From assembly GCA_937860115.1 (NCBI GenBank), contig CALMBI010000158.1, positions 1 through 6,701 of the forward strand: 6,701 nt of DNA, read 5' to 3'. Shown piece by piece: positions 1 to 5,744 of this stretch. The position numbers were made by a program, and so were the translations under genes. The stretch is from an uncultured Arcobacter sp. (GTDB lineage: Bacteria > Campylobacterota > Campylobacteria > Campylobacterales > Arcobacteraceae). The stretch's first letter is position 1. Every line of letters begins with the position of its first letter. A model generated the notes under the pieces. That model saw only the letters and a list, made by a program, of their open reading frames with translations, ran no database searches and was not told the DNA's origin.

Positions 1-5
1 AGAAA

Positions 6-45
6 ATTCAGCTTGAAAAAAGAGAGAAATTTTGAAGTGCTGAAT
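6..45 (-). terminator. Probable intrinsic terminator after ahpC
   Basis: An inverted repeat with 7-base arms (ATTCAGC at 6-12, GCTGAAT at 39-45) lies 15 bases past the ahpC stop. Read as minus-strand RNA, the outer stem can extend inward through a 2-base bulge and an A/U-rich helix with one mismatch. The second arm is followed by UUUCU, where the window ends. The placement fits a Rho-independent terminator, but the stem has few G/C pairs and the U tract is cut off by the window edge. Confidence 0.5.
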
Positions 46-60
46 GGTTACAAAAGATGA

Positions 61-765
61 TTAGTTCATAATCTCTTCAACAGTGATATAGTCTCCAACT
101 CTACCTGTCATTTGCTCTACATCTGTATTTACTGGAAGTGTTTTCTTCCCTGGTCTCCAACCTGCTGGACACACTTCACCAGTTGCTGTTGCATGTTGCC
201 AAGCTCTTACTTGTCTTAAAAACTCGTGAACATTTCTACCAACCATTGGAGCTTGAACCTCTTGAGCCACTACTACACCATCTGGATTGATTAAAAATCT
301 TCCTCTTAGTGCTACACCTTGTTCCTCAATCATTACACCAAAATCTCTACTTACTTTTCCAGTTGGATCTGCACCAATTGTAAGTTTTAGACCAGCTAAT
401 AAAGGCTCAGTTTCTACAAATCTTTTGTGAGAGAATTTTGTATCTGTTGATACTGCAACTATCTCCACACCTAGCTCTTGGAATTCATCATATTTTGCAT
501 TCATCGCAGCTATCTCTGTAGGACATACAAATGTAAAATCTGCTGGATAAAAACAAACTACTAACCATTTCCCTTTATAATCTTCACTTGCTACTGTTGT
601 ATAGTGACCTGTTTTTGAATCATACGCATCCATTTTAAATTGTGGAGCATTTCTTAATACTAAACTTGAACTCATTTTTTCTTCCTTTTTTTCTATATTA
701 TTTTCATTATTAGAAACTACTGTTTCAACTTCTTCTATTGGTTTTGCACCTGTATCGCATGCCAT
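61..765 (-). CDS. ahpC: 2-Cys peroxiredoxin, AhpC/Prx1 type, with N-terminal extension
   Basis: Cytoplasmic thiol peroxidase that reduces H2O2, organic hydroperoxides and probably peroxynitrite. The 234-residue protein shows the peroxidatic signature P74-x3-T78-x2-C81 (FVCPTE), the active-site Arg R154 in LRGRFLI, and the resolving C199 in GEVCPAGW. This is the typical 2-Cys layout in which C81 and C199 of paired subunits form a disulfide. The reductase (AhpF, thioredoxin or other) is not in the window. Family members are usually about 185-200 residues; here an acidic, Lys/Glu-rich extension of about 30 residues (MACDTGAKP...) precedes the fold and contains an extra C3. The ATG at 765 has AAGGAG 6 bases upstream. 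An internal ATG (M31, 673-675) also has an AAGGAAG site 5 bases upstream and would give 204 residues, so both forms may be made. The gene lies 142 bases after katG and has its own probable operator and promoter. Confidence 0.95.
   Translation of the reverse strand: MACDTGAKPIEEVETVVSNNENNIEKKEEKMSSSLVLRNAPQFKMDAYDSKTGHYTTVASEDYKGKWLVVCFYPADFTFVCPTEIAAMNAKYDEFQELGVEIVAVSTDTKFSHKRFVETEPLLAGLKLTIGADPTGKVSRDFGVMIEEQGVALRGRFLINPDGVVVAQEVQAPMVGRNVHEFLRQVRAWQHATATGEVCPAGWRPGKKTLPVNTDVEQMTGRVGDYITVEEIMN
681..687 (-). promoter_or_regulatory. Internal Shine-Dalgarno-like site for alternative ahpC start
   Basis: AAGGAAG lies 5 bases before the in-frame ATG of M31 in the peroxiredoxin gene. That Met begins MSSSLVLRNAPQF, where similarity to ordinary AhpC proteins starts. 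The bases also encode Lys/Glu codons, so the match could be a by-product of the extension's composition. Confidence 0.35.
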
Positions 766-771
766 TTATTA

Positions 772-777
772 CTCCTT
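772..777 (-). promoter_or_regulatory. Ribosome binding site of ahpC (long form)
   Basis: AAGGAG is placed 6 bases before the ATG at 763-765. It is a full-strength Shine-Dalgarno match and the main reason to keep the 234-residue start. Confidence 0.8.
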
Positions 778-792
778 GATAAAAGTAATGAA

Positions 793-798
793 AGTATA
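793..798 (-). promoter_or_regulatory. Probable -10 element of the ahpC promoter
   Basis: TATACT on the minus strand, 27 bases before the start codon, would give a leader of roughly 20 bases. No convincing -35 hexamer is present, which is common for sigma-70 promoters in Campylobacterota. The Fur/PerR-like palindrome lies immediately upstream, so a bound repressor would block polymerase. Confidence 0.5.
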
Positions 799-801
799 TC
801 T

Positions 802-822
802 AAATGATAAAAATTATCATTT
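802..822. promoter_or_regulatory. Fur/PerR-like operator upstream of ahpC
   Basis: A perfect inverted repeat with 9-base arms (AAATGATAA / TTATCATTT) around an AAA spacer. The core at 805-819, TGATAAAAATTATCA, differs at one position from the 7-1-7 pattern TGATAATnATTATCA recognised by Fur-family regulators. It lies upstream of and next to the TATACT element of ahpC. A weaker copy (TGATAAAAATAACTA, 822-836) follows directly, about 10 of 14 matching positions. Because ahpC is a peroxide gene, PerR is the likelier regulator, but Fur cannot be excluded from sequence. Confidence 0.65.
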
Positions 823-872
823 GATAAAAATAACTATAAAAAATGATTAATTTACTTATAAGTTTTTGAAAG

Positions 873-901
873 AATATAGATAACTTATAGTTATCTATAT
901 T
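873..901 (-). terminator. Perfect hairpin just after katG
   Basis: A perfect inverted repeat with 12-base arms (AATATAGATAAC / GTTATCTATATT) around a 5-base loop, beginning 6 bases past the katG stop. Its placement suggests a transcript end or RNA-stabilising hairpin. No U tract follows on the minus strand (CTTTCAAAAAC comes next), so it is not a textbook Rho-independent terminator. The GATAAC/GTTATC halves could also form a protein-binding site. Confidence 0.45.
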
Positions 902-907
902 TATATA

Positions 908-3109
908 TTAGAGTAGATCAAACCTATCAGCATCCATCACTTTATTCCAAGCTTGAATAAAATCTTTGATAAATTTCTCTTGTGAATCATCTTGTGCATA
1001 GAGTTCAGCAATAGCACGAAGTTGTGAGTTTGAACCAAATACAAGGTCAACTCTACTTGCACTATATTTTTCTTTGCCTGTTTTTCTATCTTTTCCAATA
1101 AACTCCATCTCTGTTTCATCTTTAGCTTCCCAGATAGTATTTATATCAAGTAAATTTACAAAAAAATCGTTTGTTAAAACTCCAACTTTATCTGTAAAAA
1201 TCCCTTTATTTGAGTCATCAAAGTTTGCTCCGATTGCTCTCATTCCACCAATTAAGGCTGTCATTTGAGGAGCTGTGAGTCCTAAAAGTTGTGCTTTATC
1301 TATAAGTAACTCTTCACTACTTACGGCATATCTTTGTTTTTGGTAGTTTCTAAATCCATCAGCGATTGGCTCAAGATGTGAAAATGATGGAGCAAAAGTT
1401 TGCTCTTGTGAAGCATCTGTTCGACCTTTTGTAAACGGTACTTTCATATTATATCCAGCATCTTTGATAGCTTTTTCAATAGCTGCAGCTCCACCTAAAA
1501 CTATAAGGTCTGCAAGTGATACTTTTTTCGCTCCTCTTCTGTCAAACTCCTCTTTTATCGTTTCAAGTTTAGCGATTACTTCACCACACCCTTGATTTGC
1601 TTCCCAATTTTTTTGAGGTTCAAGTCGAAGTCTCGCTCCATTTGCTCCACCTCGTTTATCTGAATCCCTATAAGTTGAAGCACTTGCCCATGCAGTTTTT
1701 ACCAAACTTGATACACTGAGTCCTGAATTTAAAATCTTTTGTTTTAGATTTTCTATATCAAAATCTTCAATCATCTCATAATCAGCGTTTGGCACCACAT
1801 CTTGCCAGATAAGGTCTTCAGTAGGTACTTCAGGACCTAAATATCTACTTTTTGGTCCAAGGTCTCTGTGGGTAAGTTTAAACCAAGCTCTTGCAAAGGC
1901 ATCAGCAAACTCAGCTGGATTCTCATGAAATCTTTTAGAGATCGGTCCATAAATTGGATCCATTCTTAAAGCTAAATCTGCTGTAGTCATAATAGTTTTT
2001 ACTTTTTTAGTTTTATCATGAGCTGCTGGAGCTAAATGCTCCTCTTTTGGATTAACAGGTGTCCATTGCCAAGCACCTGCAGGAGATTTCTCAAGGTTCC
2101 AATCGTATCCAAACAATATATCAAAGTATTCATTGTCCCATCTTGTAGGGTTTGCCGTCCATGAACCCTCAATTCCACTTGTGATAGTATCGTCCCCTTT
2201 ACCACTTAAAAATTTACTCAGCCACCCAAGTCCTTGAGCGATTAGCCCTTCTGCTTCAGGCTCAACTCCTACATTTGAAGCATCTCCAGCTCCATGGCAT
2301 TTCCCAAAAGTATGCCCACCAGCGATAAGTGCGACTGTTTCTCGATCTCCCATTGCCATCCTTGCAAAAGTCTCTCGTATATCTTTTGCTGATTCTAGTA
2401 CATTTGGTTCTCCATTTGGACCCTCTGGATTGACATAGATAAGACCCATTTGCACTGCAGCTAGTGGATTTTCAAGTCCATCACGATTCTCTTTTTGTTC
2501 ATATCGATTATCTCCTAGCCATTTATCTTCACTTCCCCAGTAGATATCCTCTTCAGGTTCCCAAACATCTTCACGACCTCCTGCAAATCCAAAGGGTTTG
2601 AGCCCCATATCTTCTAATGCTACGGTTCCAGCTAGTATCATCAAATCTGCCCAAGAGATTTTATTGCCGTATTTGAGTTTGATTGGTTGGAGAAGTCTTC
2701 TTGCTTTGTCAAGGTTCCCATTATCTGGCCAAGAATTAAGTGGTGCTAATCTTTGGCTTCCAGTTCCAGCTCCTCCTCTTCCATCACCCGTTCGGTAAGT
2801 TCCAGCACTATGCCATGCCATTCTGATAAACAATGGTCCGTAATGCCCATAATCAGCAGGCCACCATTCTTGTGAGTCGGTCATTAAAGCTTTTAAATCT
2901 TGTTTTAAAGCTTCATAGTCTAGCTTTGCAAACTCTTTTTTATAATCAAACTCTTCACCCAAAGGATTTACCTTGTTTGAGTGTTGTGAAAGAATTTTAA
3001 GATTGAGCTGATTTGGCCACCAATCTTTATTGTAAGTTCCTTTGTTTGAAGCAGTTGGATTTGCAACTGGTTTATCACTTCCTAGACCTGTAATTGGACA
3101 TCTTCCCAT
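908..3109 (-). CDS. katG: Catalase-peroxidase KatG
   Basis: Cytoplasmic bifunctional heme enzyme that dismutates H2O2 and has a broad peroxidase activity. The 733-residue length is normal and both domains are present. The N-terminal catalytic domain has distal R96, W99 and H100 (RMAWHSAGTYR), proximal H266 (GGHTFGK) with W317 and D378. It also has the residues of the Met-Tyr-Trp cross-link needed for catalase activity: W99, Y225 (IYVNPEGP) and M251 (RMAMGD), with the same 26- and 15-residue spacings from Y to M to H as in Mycobacterium tuberculosis KatG. The C-terminal domain (about 430-733) is the usual heme-less copy, with TAWASASTYR in place of the catalytic motif. No signal peptide is seen. 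The ATG has AAAGGAG 6 bases upstream. It starts 29 bases after the ferritin-like gene and is probably co-transcribed with it. Confidence 0.98.
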   Translation of the reverse strand: MGRCPITGLGSDKPVANPTASNKGTYNKDWWPNQLNLKILSQHSNKVNPLGEEFDYKKEFAKLDYEALKQDLKALMTDSQEWWPADYGHYGPLFIRMAWHSAGTYRTGDGRGGAGTGSQRLAPLNSWPDNGNLDKARRLLQPIKLKYGNKISWADLMILAGTVALEDMGLKPFGFAGGREDVWEPEEDIYWGSEDKWLGDNRYEQKENRDGLENPLAAVQMGLIYVNPEGPNGEPNVLESAKDIRETFARMAMGDRETVALIAGGHTFGKCHGAGDASNVGVEPEAEGLIAQGLGWLSKFLSGKGDDTITSGIEGSWTANPTRWDNEYFDILFGYDWNLEKSPAGAWQWTPVNPKEEHLAPAAHDKTKKVKTIMTTADLALRMDPIYGPISKRFHENPAEFADAFARAWFKLTHRDLGPKSRYLGPEVPTEDLIWQDVVPNADYEMIEDFDIENLKQKILNSGLSVSSLVKTAWASASTYRDSDKRGGANGARLRLEPQKNWEANQGCGEVIAKLETIKEEFDRRGAKKVSLADLIVLGGAAAIEKAIKDAGYNMKVPFTKGRTDASQEQTFAPSFSHLEPIADGFRNYQKQRYAVSSEELLIDKAQLLGLTAPQMTALIGGMRAIGANFDDSNKGIFTDKVGVLTNDFFVNLLDINTIWEAKDETEMEFIGKDRKTGKEKYSASRVDLVFGSNSQLRAIAELYAQDDSQEKFIKDFIQAWNKVMDADRFDLL

Positions 3110-3115
3110 AGTTTT

Positions 3116-3122
3116 CTCCTTT
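3116..3122 (-). promoter_or_regulatory. Ribosome binding site of katG
   Basis: AAAGGAG, 6 bases before the katG ATG, within the 29-base gap after the ferritin-like gene. Almost the same sequence precedes that upstream gene. No promoter is evident in the gap, which supports co-transcription. Confidence 0.75.
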
Positions 3123-3138
3123 AGATTTTTGTTGTTTG

Positions 3139-3654
3139 TTATTGTAGATTTTTTTTGATATCTGCTATAAATTCTGTGATATCATCATGAAGTGCTTGCA
3201 AGTCCTCTTCATGTTCAACTTCATCAGCTAAAATAGAGCTTATTAAATCATAAGTTACTATATCTTTGTTTCGCGTCATCTCAACAATCCCACTATATGT
3301 TCTAATAGCACATTGTTCCCCTTTGATAGCATCTTCTAAAATTTTTACTACATCAAAATTAACAGGTGCATCATATCCACAGTGTGAGTGTTGTATCCAA
3401 TCACTTGGATGAAGAAGTGGTGTTCCTCCAAGCTGTAAAATTCGATCACAAATCATCGTTGCATGTCTAAGTTCATCAGCAGCATGTTGATTGAGTTCTG
3501 TGATTGCCGCATCTTTCATGATCCCTTTAACAACTTTTGCTTCAATAAAATATTGGTAATACGCAAGCCACTCATCCGCATACGCTTTATTAAGTGATGT
3601 TATAAGTTCAGGTACTTCGATACCTTTTATAATTGAATTTCCTACTCGTGCCAT
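3139..3654 (-). CDS. Ferritin-like protein, Dps-like (DPSL/thioferritin) type
   Basis: Predicted cytoplasmic four-helix-bundle protein that uses H2O2 or O2 to oxidise Fe(II) and stores iron in a small cage, which would limit Fenton chemistry. The 171 residues contain a full bacterioferritin-style diiron site within one subunit: E28, E61-x2-H64 (ELRH), E113, and E145-x2-H148 (EVEH). Besides C69 it has C92 (HSHCGYD), in the link between helices 2 and 3, and C115, two residues after ligand E113. A Cys pair near the diiron site is a hallmark of archaeal and Bacteroides DPSL proteins (thioferritin), which are about 170-190 residues. Classical Dps differs by having its metal sites between subunits. 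Ordinary bacterioferritin is possible but lacks this pair and usually has a heme-binding Met. AAAGGAG lies 5 bases before the ATG. Neighbouring katG fits a peroxide-detoxifying role. Confidence 0.85.
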   Translation of the reverse strand: MARVGNSIIKGIEVPELITSLNKAYADEWLAYYQYFIEAKVVKGIMKDAAITELNQHAADELRHATMICDRILQLGGTPLLHPSDWIQHSHCGYDAPVNFDVVKILEDAIKGEQCAIRTYSGIVEMTRNKDIVTYDLISSILADEVEHEEDLQALHDDITEFIADIKKNLQ

Positions 3655-3659
3655 TTTTT

Positions 3660-3666
3660 CTCCTTT
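3660..3666 (-). promoter_or_regulatory. Ribosome binding site of the DPSL-type gene
   Basis: AAAGGAG, 5 bases before the ATG at 3652-3654. It supports this start for the MARVGNS... protein. Confidence 0.75.
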
Positions 3667-3673
3667 ATATTAC

Positions 3674-3679
3674 AGTATA
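3674..3679 (-). promoter_or_regulatory. Possible -10 element for the DPSL-type gene and katG
   Basis: TATACT on the minus strand within ATATACT, the same string found before ahpC. It lies in the 84-base gap after the diheme protein gene and would give a leader of only about 13 bases. No -35 hexamer is recognisable. An upstream TAAAAT (3691-3696) is an alternative. Confidence 0.35.
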
Positions 3680-3685
3680 TGTTCA

Positions 3686-3721
3686 ATAAAATTTTATGTA
3701 GTTATTCTTATTAAATAATAA
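3686..3721. promoter_or_regulatory. AT-rich palindromes upstream of the DPSL-type gene, possible operator
   Basis: Two short symmetric elements lie in this gap: a perfect 12-base palindrome ATAAAATTTTAT (3686-3697) and TTATTA-AA-TAATAA (3708-3721). They sit just upstream of the candidate -10. Neither matches the Fur/PerR 7-1-7 pattern well, and symmetry arises easily in such AT-rich DNA, so an operator role is only a suggestion. Confidence 0.25.
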
Positions 3722-3738
3722 TTTTTTTCGTTTAAGTC

Positions 3739-4851
3739 TTATTTTAAGAGATGTTCATATCTTTTATCAGTTAAAGTTTTTAAAAATGCAACAATTGCAT
3801 CAATCTTTTGGTCATTGAGTTTTTTCATCTTTAAATCTTTATGATTGATAGAATGTTCAATTTCTGCTTCATCCCATGGCTGATTTGTTTCAGGATTATC
3901 TATCCTTTGTGGGTTATTAAATTTGTCATAAAAAGCGATAACAGTCCTTAAATCTTGAAATACTCCATTATGCATATAGGGTGCAGTAATAGCAATATTT
4001 CGTAAAGTAGGAACTTTGAATTTTCCTTCATTTTCTTTATATTGTGCCAATCTATTTTTCGAAAGTCCTATATCTTTAAACGATTTTTTTACAATGCCTT
4101 TTTCTTCAAGAACCTTATTTTTTGGAACACCAATATTGTGATACTCATAGTTCGTAAAGGTTTCCCCCTCTTTATCTTCCCCTTTTAAAAGATGACAAGT
4201 GGCACAGTTTGTATTGTTATTTGAGAAGAAAAGAGCTTTGCCTAATTCTTCTTGTGATGTCATCTCATATTCCCCTTTGAGGTATCTATCATATTTAGAA
4301 TCAAAAGGTGCGAATTCTTTTGTTGTTTCAAAAGCTGCAATTGCCTGTGTCATAGCCTGATATGCCTTGTTGTCATTTTTGAAAATATTTTTTCCATAGA
4401 GTTTTTTGAAAATTTCTAGATAATTTTTATTCTCTTTGAGTCGTGCTACTACTGATTTTTTATCTGCCATTCCCATCTCGATTGGATTGAGTGGTGGACC
4501 ACCAGCTTGCCCTTTGAGGTCTTTTTCTCTACCATCCCAAAATTGCCCACCTTTATAGAGTTTCTTCTTTGTATCATAAAAAAAGTGGGGACTAAATGAA
4601 GCATAAGCGGCTGTTGGAGCATTTCTATCTCCTAAGCTTTTTCCACCATCTCCTAGTGAAACCATTTTGTTGATTCCATTTTCTCTATCATCAATAAAAC
4701 CATGATTTGGATTATGACAAGTTGCACAACTTTGTGTTCTATTTTTTGATAAGTTTGGATCAAAAAAAAGCATCTCTCCCAATTTTGCCTCGTTATTTGA
4801 AGCAAACAGAATTGAATTTAATAATATAATGCCCATCAATGTTCTTTTCAT
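3739..4851 (-). CDS. Exported diheme protein, cytochrome c peroxidase/MauG superfamily
   Basis: Periplasmic c-type diheme enzyme using H2O2 as oxidant. Residues 1-17 form a signal peptide (MKRTLMGIILLNSILFA). Two heme sites are seen: C42-x2-C45-H46 and C216-x2-C219-H220, each CATCH. Superfamily landmarks follow in order: RNAPT (76-80), FWDGR with the inter-heme W105, NPIEM with distal-pocket E125, and APYMHNG (290-296). Against Pseudomonas CcpA, the distal loop His is replaced by D68 (SLGDGG) and the axial Met by Y308 (IAFYDK). Tyr at that place is the MauG/MbnH condition, where the enzyme oxidises residues of a partner protein. Both readings come from remembered alignments. The 370-residue length is within range for either group. 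AGGAG lies 6 bases before the ATG, inside the last codons of the hydroxylase gene 2 bases upstream, so translation is probably coupled. A simple H2O2-scavenging peroxidase remains possible. Confidence 0.9.
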   Translation of the reverse strand: MKRTLMGIILLNSILFASNNEAKLGEMLFFDPNLSKNRTQSCATCHNPNHGFIDDRENGINKMVSLGDGGKSLGDRNAPTAAYASFSPHFFYDTKKKLYKGGQFWDGREKDLKGQAGGPPLNPIEMGMADKKSVVARLKENKNYLEIFKKLYGKNIFKNDNKAYQAMTQAIAAFETTKEFAPFDSKYDRYLKGEYEMTSQEELGKALFFSNNNTNCATCHLLKGEDKEGETFTNYEYHNIGVPKNKVLEEKGIVKKSFKDIGLSKNRLAQYKENEGKFKVPTLRNIAITAPYMHNGVFQDLRTVIAFYDKFNNPQRIDNPETNQPWDEAEIEHSINHKDLKMKKLNDQKIDAIVAFLKTLTDKRYEHLLK

Positions 4852-4853
4852 TG

Positions 4854-5744
4854 TTATCTCCTAAATGGTGTAAATAGTAATCCAAAAATAGATTGGTACT
4901 CTTTCATTTGTTCCTCTCGTAATCCAAATTTTGAAATCTTTGTTTGTGAAGAAATTGCTAAAGTACCAAACATCCAGTCCCAAAAAGCAAAGCTTCCGCC
5001 ATAGTTTTTATTCATTGTTTTGTTTGCATGGTGGAGTTGGTGTTGTGCTGGAGAGATAAAAATATATTCAATCCAACTATAAAATCTCAATGCGACATGT
5101 GAATGTCGTAAATTAGAACCAATTGCCATAAAAATAACCACCAAACCATTGACTCCTAAGATATCAACACTTTGTATTTGTGAACCAAAAAGATAGATAA
5201 AAATCGCAGTAACCACACCTGAACTAAGTGCGAATCTTATCCCAAAAAGGAGGTTTTCAACTGGATGAACCCTATAAAATGTGATAGGGGTAAGGACTCT
5301 AGCACTATGGTGTACTTTATGGAACCTCCATAAAAATTTGACTGTATGGAGCCAACGATGGAGCCAATATCTTGTAAAATCACTCACTACAAAGATACAA
5401 AGAGTGTATAAAACTATCATCACTTCATAAGAGATATCAAGTTCAACATACTCAAAATGCAATGCCATTTGTGTATAAACATAGTTTGTTACATCTTCAG
5501 CACTCAAAACAATTGGGATAAGAAGCGAGACTTTTATCAATGAGATGATAAGAAAATAAAGATAGTCAAGTTTAGCACTTGGATGCCACCAAATCTTAGA
5601 ACTCAAAACAAAAGAAAGTTTTTTTGGTTGGGTATAAAGATACCCAACAGCAATCAAAAATGATGTAAGAAGGTAGACCCAGTAGATTCTTTTGGAAGGG
5701 TCAACAAGATATTCTATTCCAAAAAAATCAGTCGCCATCTGCAT
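4854..5744 (-). CDS. Fatty acid hydroxylase / sterol desaturase family membrane protein
   Basis: Integral inner-membrane non-heme diiron oxygenase of the fatty acid hydroxylase superfamily. It would hydroxylate or desaturate a lipid or another hydrophobic substrate using O2; the substrate is unknown. The histidine signature is complete: H129RWLH133, H142KVHH146, HSH at 214-216 and H235QLHH239, with H160 between. Likely membrane segments are at about 20-38, 60-82, 106-122, 167-186 and 195-209. The length of 296 is typical. The start at 5744 overlaps the imelysin-like gene by 17 bases and no clear Shine-Dalgarno site is visible. M3 (5736-5738) is a possible alternative start that would also overlap. 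Initiation is probably coupled to upstream translation. The stop lies 2 bases before the diheme protein gene. The place between two exported proteins suggests work on an envelope component, but this is inference. Confidence 0.9.
   Translation of the reverse strand: MQMATDFFGIEYLVDPSKRIYWVYLLTSFLIAVGYLYTQPKKLSFVLSSKIWWHPSAKLDYLYFLIISLIKVSLLIPIVLSAEDVTNYVYTQMALHFEYVELDISYEVMIVLYTLCIFVVSDFTRYWLHRWLHTVKFLWRFHKVHHSARVLTPITFYRVHPVENLLFGIRFALSSGVVTAIFIYLFGSQIQSVDILGVNGLVVIFMAIGSNLRHSHVALRFYSWIEYIFISPAQHQLHHANKTMNKNYGGSFAFWDWMFGTLAISSQTKISKFGLREEQMKEYQSIFGLLFTPFRR
4858..4862 (-). promoter_or_regulatory. Ribosome binding site of the diheme protein gene
   Basis: AGGAG lies inside the last sense codons of the hydroxylase gene, 6 bases before the ATG of the diheme protein. 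Ribosomes ending the upstream gene would finish at this site. Confidence 0.7.

Noticed and set aside
873..901. Second Fur/PerR box at the katG end
   Set aside because: The GATAAC/GTTATC halves are separated by 5 bases and do not match the 7-1-7 spacing; a hairpin role is more likely.
937..1119. Minus-strand open frame of about 60 codons inside katG
   Set aside because: It lies wholly within katG in another frame, begins without a ribosome site, and resembles no protein family; it is a shadow of the real gene.
1074..1268. Plus-strand open frame antisense to katG
   Set aside because: Low-complexity Ser/Ile/Phe-rich translation typical of antisense reading of an AT-rich gene, without a ribosome site.
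2598..2798. Plus-strand open frame antisense to katG
   Set aside because: Antisense shadow of the conserved catalytic part of katG, without start signals or recognisable domains.
3139..3654. Classical Dps as identity of the ferritin-like protein
   Set aside because: Dps has ferroxidase sites between subunits; this protein has a complete E/ExxH/E/ExxH set within one chain.
3722..3738. Terminator after the diheme protein gene, suggested by a nearby T run
   Set aside because: The T run is on the plus strand, so the minus-strand transcript has A residues there, and no stable hairpin precedes it.
4320..4345. Possible third heme site in the diheme protein
   Set aside because: Only two CxxCH motifs exist in the translation (C42-H46 and C216-H220).
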